Shown here: positions 45,532 to 59,364 of the stretch, piece after piece
Layout: every line of letters begins with the position of its first letter
Position numbering within the stretch: position 1 is the first letter of the stretch
Assembly (NCBI GenBank): GCA_910574455.1
Contig: CAJSYZ010000007.1
Location: 1,054,001-1,118,000 of the forward strand
Reading direction: 5' to 3'
DNA: 64,000 nucleotides
From: Trichaptum fuscoviolaceum
Taxonomy: Eukaryota; Basidiomycota; Agaricomycetes; Hymenochaetales; Trichaptaceae
Program-made: the position numbers and the translations under genes
The notes under the pieces: generated by a model
What the model was told of the DNA's origin: nothing
What the model saw: the letters and a program-made list of their open reading frames with translations, nothing else
Database searches by the model: none

Positions 45532-48500
45532 CGTGACCATGTCATACGGCGTTTTGCTTCACCTTACTGGCGGAAAACGACTAAGAATGAGACGATCGTA
45601 CGGCAGGATTATAAAGAGCGCTGAAGCGCCACTGTACCGCCTCCAGCGACAGAAATTTTGCGAACTTCTTCAAGAGATTTTACATAATTGCAAGGCATTA
45701 GACAGCATGAGCAAGTTTTTATTATAGTTTTTAGTCTATCTTCTTGTGTGTAAGACATAGTTATCTGCAGTAGTTTTTATAACTTAATGAATCGCAAACA
45801 TTTACTGGACTTCGTTATCAAGATATGGATTGTCAAAAAAAGAAAGTGCTACAAGCCGGAATCGATTTTGTGCGTGAGAACTTGCCGGGTCAACACAGCC
45901 TGCCTGTCACGGTATTGTTGCCTCCTTCAACTTGAAGTTAACTTTCCGCAACTTGACACACTAATCATTGAAGAACGCAAATGTGTGTAGCCAGTTGCTT
46001 CGCCGTAAAACCTCATGAAGTCACCGATACGCTAAAGTAATTGCAAAAGGCATTGGTATATTAAGCACAATGGAAGTTTGTAAGCAATCTTTTTCTCAAT
46101 GTGCGCGCCTACAGTACTAGACTGAGACAAAAAGTGATTGAGAAACTTGAGTCCCTTAGGAATGAAACATCCATTACAGGAGCAAACTAGCTACGTACTA
46201 GCCTCAGGTTATGGTTCGGCTATATTTCCACCAGTTCAAGTTCGTACCGAAGAAACAAGGGTGTGAGAAGTGAGCAAGCTACTTATCGGTTCTAAGATTG
46301 ATAACTTTATATATGTAGACTTTTTTTCAGGAAGGATGAAAACATTTTAGCCGTGACGGTATGGGGACGGGACCAGAGGGTACAGTGATCCCCTCTGGAT
46401 CTTCCCGCTCTTCATTTATCTTAGTGTTCGACGAAGGACTAGCGATAATCTACCCCCATTCTTGCGTGGAATCAAGAAGTTCCCCCAAGCTGTAGGATTC
46501 GGCCCGAAATGCGCAGCATGAGCGTGCGTCTTTAATGCAATCACAGGCTATGCACTCTGTTGGTTCTATTCTTGAAGCTTCTAATCAAGGTCCGCTGATA
46601 CAGAGCACAGGATGCATGAGCAATCTGAAGCTCTAGATCGTGAACGGGCGCACTACCAGCATAGGACAAACATTAAAGCTTTCGCACAGCCTTCGTTTTG
46701 ATCCCAAGGCTGATTTTGTACTGAGTAATTATTCAGTACGCCGACAATCGCCACGACACCATCAGTTGGGAAAGCGGTGATAGAGCTTGATGAATCCACA
46801 TCTGATTCTGCGCCCATTGCGCGTGGAGTTCGCAGCGAAGTCTGTGGTTTTTGTATCCTCAGTAGAGGCTTCCGTCCTCCTAAATCAACACCTTTGTAGA
46901 CGGTCTACTAAGGAACGCACCAACACATCAAGTACCTTTGAGCGGGAGTCTTGCAGCTACTGCTCCAATAGAAAGTTCTGAACTTGCATCTTCTTTAGCG
47001 CCCGTGCTTAACATTTCTCGCCACATGATCAGTCCTACTAGTCCTGGCATACGTTGGTGGTTACCTTCCTGTGTTTCCCTAGCGCCCGGAAGTCTAATTG
47101 TTGCCCACAGCATACTCCGAGGAGCCGTGCGTACAGGACAGCCCGGCACCAAATCTCAGCTCTTCGGGTATCTTTGAAGTGCGATCAAGTTGCCTCGAGG
47201 CTCCGCAGGCAACTCCCCTTACTTGCAGGACAGCTAGTGACGACGATCTCTTCCAACTCGGTCGGCGGATTCTTGTCTTGTCGGCGAGGGTCGACCTAAG
47301 CTGGCAATCGCCTTTCTATAGAAGATATTCCGCGACTCCGTACTGGACGTCAGGCAACGTCTATCTGAGCGTTCACGTCGCGTGAAAGGTGCATTATCTC
47401 ATCGTGCCTGGTGACCTCTGGATATACCGGATAAAGCATTTTGTCTTGCGCCTTTTTCATCTGTCCCCCTCTTCACTCCAACCCGTGCCTACGATGTCGA
47501 GGTGACACAGGGGGTAGTTGGTCTTCTTGAGCCTCGTGGATGCTATGGCGTCCACAATCCTCGAGGCTCTTAAGCTACGTCCGATTATCATTCTAAACAA
47601 GGGGAACGGCCGTACGCTCCTTACCAGGCATAGTACTGCAGATCATGAAGAGCGTACACTGAGAAAGGAAGTATACACGCCTAACTGCCAGTGACTTGAC
47701 CGGCTTCCAGACTTACGTCGGTTACTATAGATCGTTCATGACAAGCGTGTCATGAGCAAGCACCGCTATCAGGCTGCACTCAGGTTGGTCCTGGCACGTA
47801 CTCTCTGTGTTGACGTGTCGCTAACACATTCTTGATAGCTGAAAAAACGTGTCTATGATGTGCACGTTTGTCCGTGACACTGTAAGATTTCGCATCTAGT
47901 TTAGTTTGTGGGTCTCGAAGAGAAACGGTGGTTCTTGAATGCGGCTGAGAGATTATCTGTCCCATCAACTTTGCACGCAAGCGAAGATGAATCTTGCCAG
48001 CGGCAACTGTCCTCTCAGGCTAGTGTACGATGTGATCGGTAAGACTTCTACAACGGCTGTATAGGAGTTCGATCATTTACTTTCCGTTGGCTGTACCTCA
48101 GGCGATTCGGGTGGTCTGGATATATGTATGTACAACCTAAAGTCCGTTTCTATCGGCAAAAGGGAAAGATGGATGAAGAGCTTCCGGTGCACAGGCGCGG
48201 GTGGGGGAGAAGGAAGTAAATGCACTAGCCGACTGATTGGAGGCGACTGCGATCAGGACCAAAGGAGACCGAAAGCTTACTGGGTATCAGTATCAATATC
48301 ACGTTTCTCTACCGGGTGACCGTTTTCGTCTGATTTGATGAAGTCTGATGTTAATGGATTGAATGAATGAATGAATTCGTGGCGAGAGCACCGGGTCATA
48401 TTCACACGATAATATTCTCGTGGATCGGTGGAGGGAGAGTGAGGTTGTTGAGCCGATGGTCGACGAGCATGCGTAGATCGTAGATGTATGCAGCGCCGTC

Positions 48501-51500
48501 ATAAACGCCCAGCACCTTTTCGGCCCTAACTCCGTCTTCAAAGACGGATTCGGTGGATGGACGAGCAAGGAATGGTTGAGTTCATTCAATCTGGTTATAA
48601 ATGTCTGTCATGCGTAGTCATATAGATATTCACTGCCGTCCACGAGCAGGGCACATGGAAATTGGCGAATCTTAGAGTTTTCCAGTTTGCCATTGACTTC
48701 GACTTCTGCATCCAGATTCACAATTCAAAGACGTGCCAGTAATTCCGTATCTTGAGTGACATAGATTGAGTTCAACAAGGGACGATGCAGCCGATATTAA
48801 TATTGCTTGAGAAGCAGCTGAAGTCTAAGATTATTGTCCATCGTTCAGGCATACGGCACGAGATAGCCTGACTAGAGTGACTTATAGGAGTTGACACTTG
48901 TCGAGAAGAAGAGGTGTCACACTGGCCCTATAGCAGTCGCTTCTTGAGGTTTCTCCCGGGAATATACATAATGATGTATGAGTAAGGCTTCCACCGGGTG
49001 TACAGAAGCTTTGTGGTATAAAGACGCGGCAGCCAGATCAAAGACCGAGTTGAGCTTTGTAGCCTGCGTCCGGGGGAAGTGGGGCAGGTTAGATGTCCCA
49101 GGAATACTAAACAGACATTAAATTTCTGCTGTTTGCCAGATAATTAGAAGCAAGTAAAACAGCCAGAGTAACCCAATCCAATACAGTTCAAGTTACCACC
49201 ACAGTAACGGATCCAATCAACACTGGCTTTGGTTTGTCATTCAATCTGTCTTTGCGAAGAAATAAAGTCGAACAATTTGAAGTTTGAATTGTTTCCTGGT
49301 GTTGCAGGTGTAAGCCAAAAGCCAATATATAGCAATGAAATATATACCTGTATATAAGAGACCTTGATTCAGATTCGACACCCTAAACCATGAATTAGAT
49401 ACAGTCAAAACTACTCATCCAGAGTAAAATGGAGATAATTAGTTCATCTGAATTGAATAGAAAACCACTCATTCACCGGCTCTTCCGAGAAGTCGCTTTG
49501 CAAAAGAGCATTATGTAATTCAGACTTTCCTTCCGTCAGCTAGATTAGGCGCATCGGAAGAAAAAAAGAAGCTTCCATTCCTTCCTTCCAAAGGCACAGC
49601 CGTAAATGGGGTTAGAAAGCTGAGTCACTCTGATGGCACGAAGAGCGCGCTAAACCGATTTGGGCCAAATAGGAAGGAACTCATGAGACCCGAAAAAGGG
49701 GGTGGGGACAAGGGTACAACACCCTCGACGTACTTCACGTACGACACGCGTGAGAGCGCATAATGCGTTTTGGGTCAAGTGAGCGCCGGATTTGGTATAC
49801 TACCCCCGATACGGGAAGAGCCTAGAACGATTGTACCGCATTGCTGGCAGTTCGCTTGATGTGATGGAGAGCGCTTCGCGGGGATGCCGAGTAGACCGGT
49901 ACACAATGGTGCATATCAAGCCAAGCAGGAGACAAAGTCAGAGTTTCGACGACACGCGTACCCGCCGAGGGAAACTCAGCCTCAGCCCAGGGACGCCACA
50001 GTTTTCCTCTGCAAGTTGGGAGGACGAAAGGAGCGGGAAACAAAAGGGGTGTTTTGAGTTTGCGAGGGAAGAAGATGCCGTGCACGGACAACTGAATTGC
50101 GAATGAACAATGAAGGCAACGGAAGCAGATGAAGTAGAAGATGATGCAAGAATGCAAACTAAGTGGTCGCACGTTCATCTGGGGCCGGCCTTGTTTAGAA
50201 ATCGTACGCTTTGTACATGGCCAGTGCCTATCACAGAGCGCAATAATCGTTGCCAAACAACGTCTTCAAACAGAGTGCATGAACACGCTCCCGCAGATAA
50301 TTCGCCAGACAGACAAGTTTGCGAAAAGAATGCCGATAAGGCAAGCGACCTGCCAAAATTGCGCAGCAGATACACGTGCCTCGAGTCATCTGCAAAAAGG
50401 GGAACTCCATATGGAGATGAGAGAAGTCGATTCGGAAATTCATAAGTGGCGTCGCCGGCCGAATCTAGTAAACGGGTGAATTGCGCCTATGAATAGGAAG
50501 CTGCGGGAAGACGTAATAGCACGAAGATGGGAAGCCGCCCAGCCGTTCAGTTGTTGTATTCGCTGTGTTTGTGCTGACCTGAATTTGGATGTTGTTATGG
50601 CTTGTGATGTCAACGTGTGACATGAAGAACATGATGCGATGTGCGCCGTTCGAAGAAGTATCGGGACCCGGGACCGGCTGGTTACTTTGCTGCATTTGTC
50701 CACCCCGGAACCTTGTTTCCGGCGAGATCCGAAGTCGGGTGGGAACGACATATTTAGCCACCGTCGCCGTCAGAGTCTCTTCTGCCAACCTTTCGGCGAA
50801 AAATGCGCTGCAGAAGCGCAAAGCCTGCTATTCAGAGAGCATCTGTCGAAGGGCGAAAGGGAGGCAAGACAAGAGGGGGAGGACACAGAAAGGCGAGTTC
50901 CTATACTGAACTGTGTCATGGGTCTGAAACGGGGTATGCAGTTACTGCTTTCGCCCGAATGCCCAGGGGTGGCCCTCTGTAAATAGAAGACAAACGCGAT
51001 GCCGGCAGCGGGAGTTCATTGTCGTGAGAGATTTCTAAGCCCCGCATGGCGCCGCATATGGTATGACGCACCCGATCGAGGAAGGCCCAGGCACGACGCA
51101 GCACCGCGTGATACCCAACGCGTAAGCCGCGATAACCAGATTGGACAGCCAGTCCAGCACCCTTAACACGCGCCCTATTCCGGCGGTGGCTCCCAATCGA
51201 GGTGTCATCGGAAAAGGGAAGGATACCTTGAGGACCCTGAAAAGAACCCGAAAGCGGCGTTGGAAAGGGAGATCACCCGATTCGGCATCGCATTCACGTG
51301 CCATTTTTTGTCGGTTTATTTTTTGCGGATTCCCTTTTCATGAGCGAGCTGAAAGAAGAGGGGGCGCACAACCCACCTTCCAACTCCAGCCGACTCCCCT
51401 CCCCTTTCTGGCCAAGTTCAGTGCAAAGGCCCCCTCCTCCCCAAAGGGCAGTATACCGACCGCGCACGCTCCCGTCGCATACACACAGTGGCGCACACCG

Positions 51501-51553
51501 CATACAACGCCGACAAACACCCTTTTTAGCGAGGCCAACAGCCCCGCTAGCAC
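45532..51553. other. gene-poor 6-kb stretch
   Basis: No gene could be supported. Short open frames around 46780-47385 and 49790-50990 overlap in several frames and show no recognised motif. They may be decayed coding or transposon sequence. The promoter region of the MADS-box gene lies at the right end, with pyrimidine-rich and C-rich sequence from about 51300. Confidence 0.5.
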
Positions 51554-52859
51554 ATGAGCAACGACACCGGCGCAACGACGCCCAACACTCGCAAACGCAC
51601 TCGCCAAAGCAAGAACTCACCCGCACTTAGTCCTGCTGCCATGCTTGCCCAAGACGCGAACAACGCGCAGGTGCCCGACGGGGCCGCAGCGCAAGCCGGC
51701 GACGGTTTCATCAACGACCACGACGCGGTCGAGAGCGGTGGCGACGACGACGACGAAGACGGCGCGAAGCCTGCGGACAAGAAGGCGGGCAGACGCAAGA
51801 TTAAAATCGAGTTCATCCAGGATAAGAGCAGACGCCACATAACGTTCTCAAAACGGAAAGCTGGTGAGTGTCCATGCTCATTTTTGGACTCAGATATACC
51901 CCCGCCGCCTGCCTCTTTCGTGCAGGGGCTCGCTGTCGTCGAGCATGACGACCAGCTTGCTAAATGCTCTCTGCTCGACGCGTAGAATGTCAAACACTAT
52001 ATTTTTTTGCTCATTTTTGAGTCGTGTGAAAGCTGAACACAACCACTAATCACGCAAACTCTCGCTAGGTATCATGAAGAAAGCGTATGAGCTCTCGACG
52101 TTGACGGGCACGCAAGTTCTGCTGCTCGTCGTCTCTGAGACTGGTCTTGTATACACATTCACGACGGCGAAACTTCAGCCGCTCGTCACTCAGCCAGAAG
52201 GCAAGAACCTCATCCAGGCCTGCTTGAATGCGCCGCACGGCTCCCTTCCTTCTTCCTTGCCAGTTGGCGCCCCTTTAGGCCGTAGTGCTCCCCAGAGCAT
52301 ACCGCCGCCACCGCCTCCCCAGCAGCAGCCGATGCCTGGCCAGGCCCCTCCGCACATGCAAGGTGGACCAGGCGCTCCGCGTAATGTCCCCGGTGGTCTC
52401 ACTATCGGCGGCACCAAGGACGACGATGACCATGCGTCCGGTGAGAGGCACGATGATGTCGACAGCGAGGGTGACAAGCGCGGTGCTGCTCGCAGGCGTA
52501 CTTCCGGTGCGGGCGCTGCCGGAAAGGGCGGCGCAAGTGGACGTAGCCCCACCAGCCCGCACGCACCGCACCTGAATATTCCGCAGGGCTCTCCTGGTGG
52601 ACAACAAAGCCCGCAGAGTGCCATGATGAGCGGCGCGCCGGGCTCTCAGCCCTACTCACCATCGTCGGGCACGGACCCTAACGCGCCGGGTGGTGCTCCG
52701 CCGCCAGGTGCGCAAATGTATCCGCCGCATCCAGGACAGCACAATATGCACCACCCGCCCGGGATGATTCCTCAGACGTATGGATATCAACCTACCAATA
52801 TGCCCTGGGCCCAAGGCCCTCCAGCTCAGGGTGGACAGCCTGCCGCCTACCGAAGGTAG
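51554..52859 (+). CDS. MADS-box transcription factor, SRF/MCM1 type
   Basis: Two exons (51554-51863 and 52069-52859) total 1101 nt, 366 residues. A disordered acidic N-terminus precedes the MADS box at about residues 78-140. The DNA-binding helix reads GRRKIKIEFIQDKSRRHITF and is followed by SKRKAG. The intron falls exactly before IMKKAYELSTLTGTQVLLLV. This is the SRF-like (type I) sequence seen in yeast MCM1 and its fungal orthologues, which regulate cell-cycle and mating genes as dimers with partner proteins. The C-terminal half is Pro/Gly/Gln-rich, typical of an activation region. Confidence 0.93.
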
Positions 52860-54693
52860 ACGCCTTGACGTCTGAAATGACGACGGACATGTCTGTATAC
52901 CCAATACGAAAGAATGATGGTATTCTATCGCCTTTCTCTATTCCTATATGCTTGCTACTATTCTCCAGAATCCTTTTGTGTTTGCACTAAGTCTCCTAGT
53001 CACCTTACTGGTCGCTTTACTTGCTATCACGCTTATGACGTGTTGATGTTCTAGACGTTAGGCAATTCGTCTATGCATAATCGTTCATCTTCTTTTTGCT
53101 CCCCATTACTGCTTCTGTTTCATTGTACATATTCGCCCATTTTTCCCTTCTCGAAGTTTTTTCCGACTGTTTTCTTGGTCCAGCTGAGGCTGTAACTGTA
53201 CCGTTGCGATACGTTTCTCTCCAGCTCCCTTCTCTAGCTATTGTTGATGTATGAATATACGAACAAATGCACTGTCTAATCTGTTTCAACACCCGAGTAT
53301 ATGCGCTTTCTATTTCTTAAGTAATATAAATATATTCAAGATCAAACTGGTGACAAACCTTGTTATTCAGGGTACGATGGAAAGAACAAGGAATGAACCA
53401 TGTATATATTTTACGCGATGAGGTTCGAGCCATGAAAGCAATGCTGCAGATAGGAACAAAGAGATGCCTATAAGAGGATGCAAGTAGTGTTTATGCAAAT
53501 ACAATATAAGATATAAAACAATTCAGTGAGATCTCGGGAGATGAATGCATGATGTACTAGGAGAGTCGTGTCGTCATCGTAAGTATCAACAGAGAACAAG
53601 AGAAAGGCACAATGATATGGAAACGAGACAAGTGGGTGAGTAGAATCGGAGGCCGACATTTGAATCCGTAACCGAATCGGGGAGGGAGACATGGTAAACA
53701 TATAAGGCAGATATACAGGTCGGCGCAATTAGCAGCACAGCGCGTGTCCATAGATGGTCGCGCAGCGGGGGAAGTGACACTTTATGCAAATACGGGAATC
53801 CCATCTATATCGAGAAAAATAGGCCCGGAATGGGGGGAGCAGCCCATAAACGTCTCGAGGCGGCGACCAACCGTGTGGGGCAAAGATCCAGATAGGATTG
53901 ATTGCCAGTGATGATGTACGTATTTGTCGAGTGTAATTGCATATGGCCATGGCGCAGAAGAAAGAAGCTCGATGCTGGCTTTTTCCCAAGACTTTGGACG
54001 GACGTGCTGGGTTGACATGTATGTCATGTTCCGAGACTAAAAGCCAAAACGCCTGATGGCTGTTTTGATTTGATCAGATCGACCAAGCCCCGCAGACACA
54101 CCTTCCTCTTTCTCCTCCTTCCCAGATAGATGTTTATCCAAACGCGGCTGCGTGCGTATGACATTTGGTTCCCGAGCCTGAGATCAGATGTGAACAGACA
54201 CCGTGTTTCGCATAAGGCGTGCAAGAAAAGTAAGGGGAAGACAAGATAGGCAAGCGGGTTAAGAGGTGGTGCGCAGATGAGCGGGTGTCCGCCGCGAGGC
54301 TTAATAAGTCTCTGGCCGTCGTATACATATTTGGACACGTCCAGATGTGGGGCGAATATTGATAGATAGTGGGATGTGACGTCTCCGGGTCTACGGAATG
54401 GGAGCATTGATTTTTCGGCGCATCCAAATGATAATAGGAACGTCTGTTCATTTCCGAGCGACGGAAATGGAATGGGCACAAGACCCAAAGATGAGTGACG
54501 ACCAGATCAGGCGAACAAAGAATTATACGGAGTACTTCACCGTCGTCGCCACGACATGGACAAGATAGGCGGAATAGGGATGAGTAGTTTCAAGGGTAAA
54601 TCAGGGAAGTGTTTCCATGGCAGAGCTGAGAGGCCGACGTTCTTGCAAGGTGCAATAGCTGAACGGCAACACACATGAAAGGGCGTTGGCAAG
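52860..54693. other. intergenic space between the MADS-box and methyltransferase genes
   Basis: The two genes point towards each other, so this is a shared 3' region. Only overlapping short frames without motifs were seen. Confidence 0.5.
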
Positions 54694-57600
54694 TCAGGCT
54701 TCCTCCTTCCACGCCGCGAAGATGCGAAACGTCCTGCTGAAGCGCGTTTGCGGCTGTTCAAGAGCGCCTGACCCCGTACTCGACTTCTCCGATTCACCAT
54801 CTACGTCGGCTGCTCGTGAGGTCTGCTGCGCATCCCAGATCGCGCAAGAGGTTTCAAAACTTTTGCGCTCCGCTGTGCGCGTATGCGCAAGGGATGGCTT
54901 CCAGTTTAGGTGCTGCTCTATGGCGTGGTTGAGGGCGATGTTGTCGTGCATATCCCTTCAAAGTTGAGTCAGCCTTTGAGGCGTGTCATAAGTCAGTTGG
55001 AGTGAGAGTGACTTACATCTCAAACCGAGATAGACAAGCATCGAAGTCTGCCCGCGTCATCTCTCGAATAGCCTTCATCTGGGCGTCTGTCTCCTCATCG
55101 GCATCTTCACCTACACTTCGCGCACGCCCTCTTCCACTGGCACGTTCTGCCGCATGGCGCTGCTGCTCCGCCACAACCCACTCCCACATCGCCTCCGCAC
55201 ACGCAAGAGTCTCGCTTACCCGTGTCGCAAGGTGCATGTGCAGCGACCGTAGATCAATGTCGAGCGCCTTGCCTTGTGACGAGGGCACACTAATCTGTGT
55301 TCGTATTTGTGGTCTCGGTTCGATCAGAGACTTGGTATCTGGTTGCGAGCGGTCGGGAGAGACAGAGACGGCGAACGCCCGGAAGGACTTCACGCTCCGT
55401 GACGGTGAGATGGCTGAGATGGTGTCTGATGATGCAGTGCTATGTATGGACTCTGTGTAGGCTCGAGCCTTCGACGTGCGAGGAGCGGATGCGGGTAGAC
55501 GTGCATTGTCCACAACAACGTATTGCGGAGTAGTATCCTCTGCCTTGTCTAACGCTCTTTTGCTGGTACGTCTTGATAAATCATGCTTCTCGGCTGACGG
55601 CGTTTCGTCTTCACTAAAATGAGGAAACAGTGGATCGTCTTCATCATCTGACCAAGGCTGAGCGCCTGGCTTCGTCTGTTCGAGCACGTATTTCTTCTTT
55701 GGCTTCGGGGGAAACGTAAATGAAATTGGAGCGTGAGATTTAACATCTACGATTCATGTCAATTTCACTGGCGTTTCAGATAGGACGTGGTCTACGTACG
55801 CTTGAAGTAAAGACACAGCTGCGCTGCTAGGATAGCCAAGGGAGTCAAGTTAATGAACCTCGCTTCGTGCATTTCGCAGTAGATCCGTTCAAGCAACGAA
55901 TGGTCTCTTGGGTTGATAAGAGTGCGTGGGGATGGTCGGTACAACATTCTTGGGTTCTCGGGTTGTATTGGCGTCTCTTTGAAGGAGCTAATGGCACTCG
56001 CATCCTCATTTGTCTTCTCAACAGTTTTCTTACCCCTGGTCGGTGTCCTGAATAAAGACGCGATTCTCTGCTCAGGAGGTGAGGCGGGTAGGACGTCCGG
56101 TTGGGCATGAGGGTTTATCTGCGCCGCCTGCTCTGGTGAAAATAGGTTATTTTGCTGTTGGAGCTGGAAAGGAAGTGGTGGTGAAGGTGGAATTCCAGAG
56201 ATAGGAGGCCCAACACGACTGGCGGACAAGCCCCTCTTACGTCCTGGCGATCGGGGCGAACCAAAGGGTTGAGCAGTCTTAGGTCTTTGCAACGAGGGAG
56301 CTGGTATTTCGAGCAAGCTGGCTGAGGTCGTTGAGGTTGTCACGCCGAAGTGCTCCCTGCTTTTACTCCTCGCATGCAATCCAGCGTCTTTCGAGCCTCG
56401 GTCCGGCCCAACCTCCACACCTTCAGTGAGTCCGCCCATGTACGGCGATGTCACCATTCCCAATTCATCATGACCCCCTCCGCCCCGGAATCGACTCCTC
56501 CCTAGTTCGCTCGCTGACACACTACTGCGTAGTTTCTCCGCCTGGACAGTGCCGACCGTACCATTGTTTCTCTCCATCCGCTTTGGGGTTTGATCCGTCG
56601 GTTCGCTCAAGCGCTTAGTGCGCGGATATGGTGATACAAGCGTCGGGCTCGACTGCGTCCACAGAGGGGGCGCCGGCGTAGGATTATCATGCGAATTAGT
56701 CGAAGTGGTGGACAAATCCGACGTCGATGCATTTGAGACAGTAGAGCCTGCGGCAAGGATGAGAGGGTCTGACATGCTTCCCGGAAAATACAGATCTTCT
56801 TCGACAACCTGTCAACAAAAGAGGTTTAGTGCATATTGGCGAAAGTCCACGCCAAGACGTACTTCGATTGCACCGCCCGGTTTCATCACACGTAGTATTT
56901 CCTGTAAAAGCGATTGAGTTTCCATCCGCCAAGGGTCGCTGACCTGACATACCTCCAGTAACGCATCCCACTGAGTTTTGTGGGTTCAATCACGAATTAA
57001 GTCCAAGTCCACTCATACGAGCTTTTCAGAGGGCTCACCTTGTCTTCCGGGACACCCCGTGCGATTCGCTTCACCATTCTAACGACACCGTAAGCTTCTG
57101 GTAAATTTCAACGATTGCTATCCTTACACGAAATCGAACTCCTCGTTTGGAAACGGCAATCCTTCTAGGCTAGATAAAAATGAGCTAATCTAGGACACTT
57201 TTGATTCAGTTGGAATCTCACAAATTCGCCTGAACCCATGAGATTCGATTCGCTAGGTCTGTTGAGCCAACACGCGTAAGGTCGGGATGGATAGGAACAA
57301 TGTCTAGGCCTATTTGTTGAGACTTCAGTAAAGTTGAAGCAATGTTTTCTATAGACGTACCAACAAAATGCGTTTGCTTTGCGTTAGGTATTAGCAACGT
57401 AGATAGACAACGGAGCCATTACCACATACCTTCCACACTCGTGATGCATTCAAAATCCATGCCCCTGACCCTTTAAGTCAAACATCTCAATACACTTCAT
57501 ACCATGTGATAGTAATGATTGACGTACCACACCCGATATCTAAACTGCCAATCGATCAGTACGAAGAGAATTAAAACGTAAAGGTACGGCGCTCACGCTT

Positions 57601-59038
57601 TTGACGGTGGCGTCTCGAACCGATGGAATGTAACGTCTTTTGTTAGTTCTTGGTAGAACAAAGTTTCCCACATCTCACTGAGAATGACTAGAGTTAGTAT
57701 GGAGTTTGGACCGACGGAGAATGCACGGGACATCATACTGGTCCAGGACTATACGCTCGTAATTGCGCGGATACGGAACCTCCTTCGCAGAGTACGGATG
57801 GTGCTTTTTCCCATTCTTCTGGACGAATTGGGAATTGCGAGCAGTCAGGTTTTCCTTGAGCTCTGCTAGGATCGTGCGGTCCGCCGTTGAGAACTGAGAT
57901 TTCTCCCAGCCGTTCGGTATGTCGGATGATTTCTTGGATTTTAACGGAGACTGTGGAAATGAGAAATTAAGATCTTTGAGAAACGAAGATCGTCGTGATA
58001 CCATCGGAGAAAAGGAGACAAAATGAAAAGACAGCGGGGTTGCTTGAGCTAGAAGCTCAAAGGATAGCTCGGGCGATATTTATAGGAAACCAAGATTAAA
58101 CGAGTACGTACATGAGTAGATGACTTTACTGGATGCAAATATGGAACAGCTAGTGGCTGCATCATCTCGCGAGCAAACCTCCCTTCCAGAACTCCAGACG
58201 CAGTGGAAGGTCGTCTCAGCTTTCCCTGCGGAAGCCGCGCCGGATTCCGCTCTGGGCGCGATGGTTTACCGACGGGTGCAAGTGTCCCGTGCTGGCTGAG
58301 GCTCGATGCCAGCGACGACGACGAGTTAGACGGTGCGATGGATGGTAAAAGGACAGAAGGTGTGTACACCGCGTACGAGGATGGAGAGGGTGGTGGTCGT
58401 GACAACGAAGAGGAACCAGATCTCGATCGTGATGGCGGGGATTGCAAATTTCCACCACTGGCAGAACGGATTACTTCGTGCGTGTTGATATCAGATGAGG
58501 GCGAAGATATGGAACGAAGAAATTGAGCTCGCCGCGCACGTTCAAGTTCAGGAACGGGTTGAAAGTCGAAATCTGAGACCTCCTGTGCCTCCTCTGGCGT
58601 CGACTGCAGCTGTGTCTTACCCACCCGCACGGCGCTGCCTTGGGCAATGAGGAGCTCCGACCTTTTATCTCGATGACCTCCTCCCCTGATTTCGCCGTTG
58701 TCGTCACTCGCGTAGCCCGCCGAGCGAAAGAAACTTGTCCGTCGGCTTTTCGTCGAACGGTCGGTCGGCGTCGGTCGGAAACGCTCGTGGTCGTCCGAGA
58801 ACGATGGCTGAAGGGACAGAGATGTTGATATGGGTCCGTTGGCATGCGTTTGAGCCATTGTATTCAATCCGGGTGCTGTGCTGCCGCCACTACCGCGTTT
58901 GTCTGGCGAGCCAAACGACCAGAACGAACCTCGACTGCTCTTCGGTGCCTTCAACGAGGTATCACGACTAGGCCCTGGCGCAGTGCTGGGTCGTCTCGAG
59001 CTCGACATCGCGCTGTCCACTTTTTTCTTGAGTGACAA
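54694..59038 (-). CDS. large protein with a class I SAM-dependent methyltransferase domain
   Basis: A minus-strand gene with many exons. The first exon (59038-58112, 309 codons) is a Ser/Pro-rich disordered region. The core starts with HHPYSAKEVPYPRNYER and EMWETLFYQELT. Motif I (LDIGCGSGAW) comes from a 17-nt exon at 57544-57528 plus its neighbours. FVGLDIVPIHPDL carries the acidic residue that binds the SAM ribose, followed by GSTDLANR, LPFPNEEFDFV and VMKPGGAIEVVEEDLYFPG. A long C-terminal extension (to 54694) carries MHEARFINLTPLAILAAQL and AEAMWEWVVAEQQ. Such proteins are common in basidiomycetes, and their substrates are unknown to me. Exon limits in the middle are partly inferred. Confidence 0.85.
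57528..57544 (-). other. 17-nt micro-exon encoding the SAM-binding motif I
   Basis: The exon reads TTTAGATATCGGGTGTG on the minus strand, with CAG before it and GTACGT after it. Exons 1-3 sum to 1220 nt, leaving two bases of an open codon. The micro-exon therefore reads A-L-D-I-G-C-G, and the next exon (from 57470) continues SGAWILNASRVWK. Both phase and family motif agree. Confidence 0.85.
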
Positions 59039-59364
59039 GGACTTCGATTGAATCGAGATCTTCTTCTACTAGTGTCCGCTAACCCGCGTTATATTGAATG
59101 CCCCTCGACCCTCGGTTCGCTTAAGGGTTCATGCAGTGTCCTTGTGGTCTGTGGTCTTCTCTTCCTCTCTTCCTCCTCCTTCCTAGAAGTTATCGACAGC
59201 CACACGACACTCTGGCCAGGGCATGCAGTTGCGCAGTAAATGAGCTCCGGGGGGATTCGCCGCCCTCGTCTACGGTTCATCTCCGTTATATACTGCTGGC
59301 GCGTAGATCAAATCGGAAGGCTCGAGTTGTTACATGTCCCGTCGGTGCTTGTTGTTGATCCGTC

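Noticed and set aside
46928..47385. Overlapping frames that might be a gene
   Set aside because: There is no recognisable motif, no consistent splice pattern, and three frames are equally open. Described only as possible decayed sequence.
51294..52662. Several long open frames on the opposite strand and in other frames of the MADS-box gene
   Set aside because: The region is GC-rich, which keeps shadow frames open. Only the MADS-box frame has a recognisable domain and an in-phase intron.
53468..54488. Cluster of minus-strand frames of 70-150 codons
   Set aside because: They overlap one another, lack motifs and lie in a convergent 3' region.
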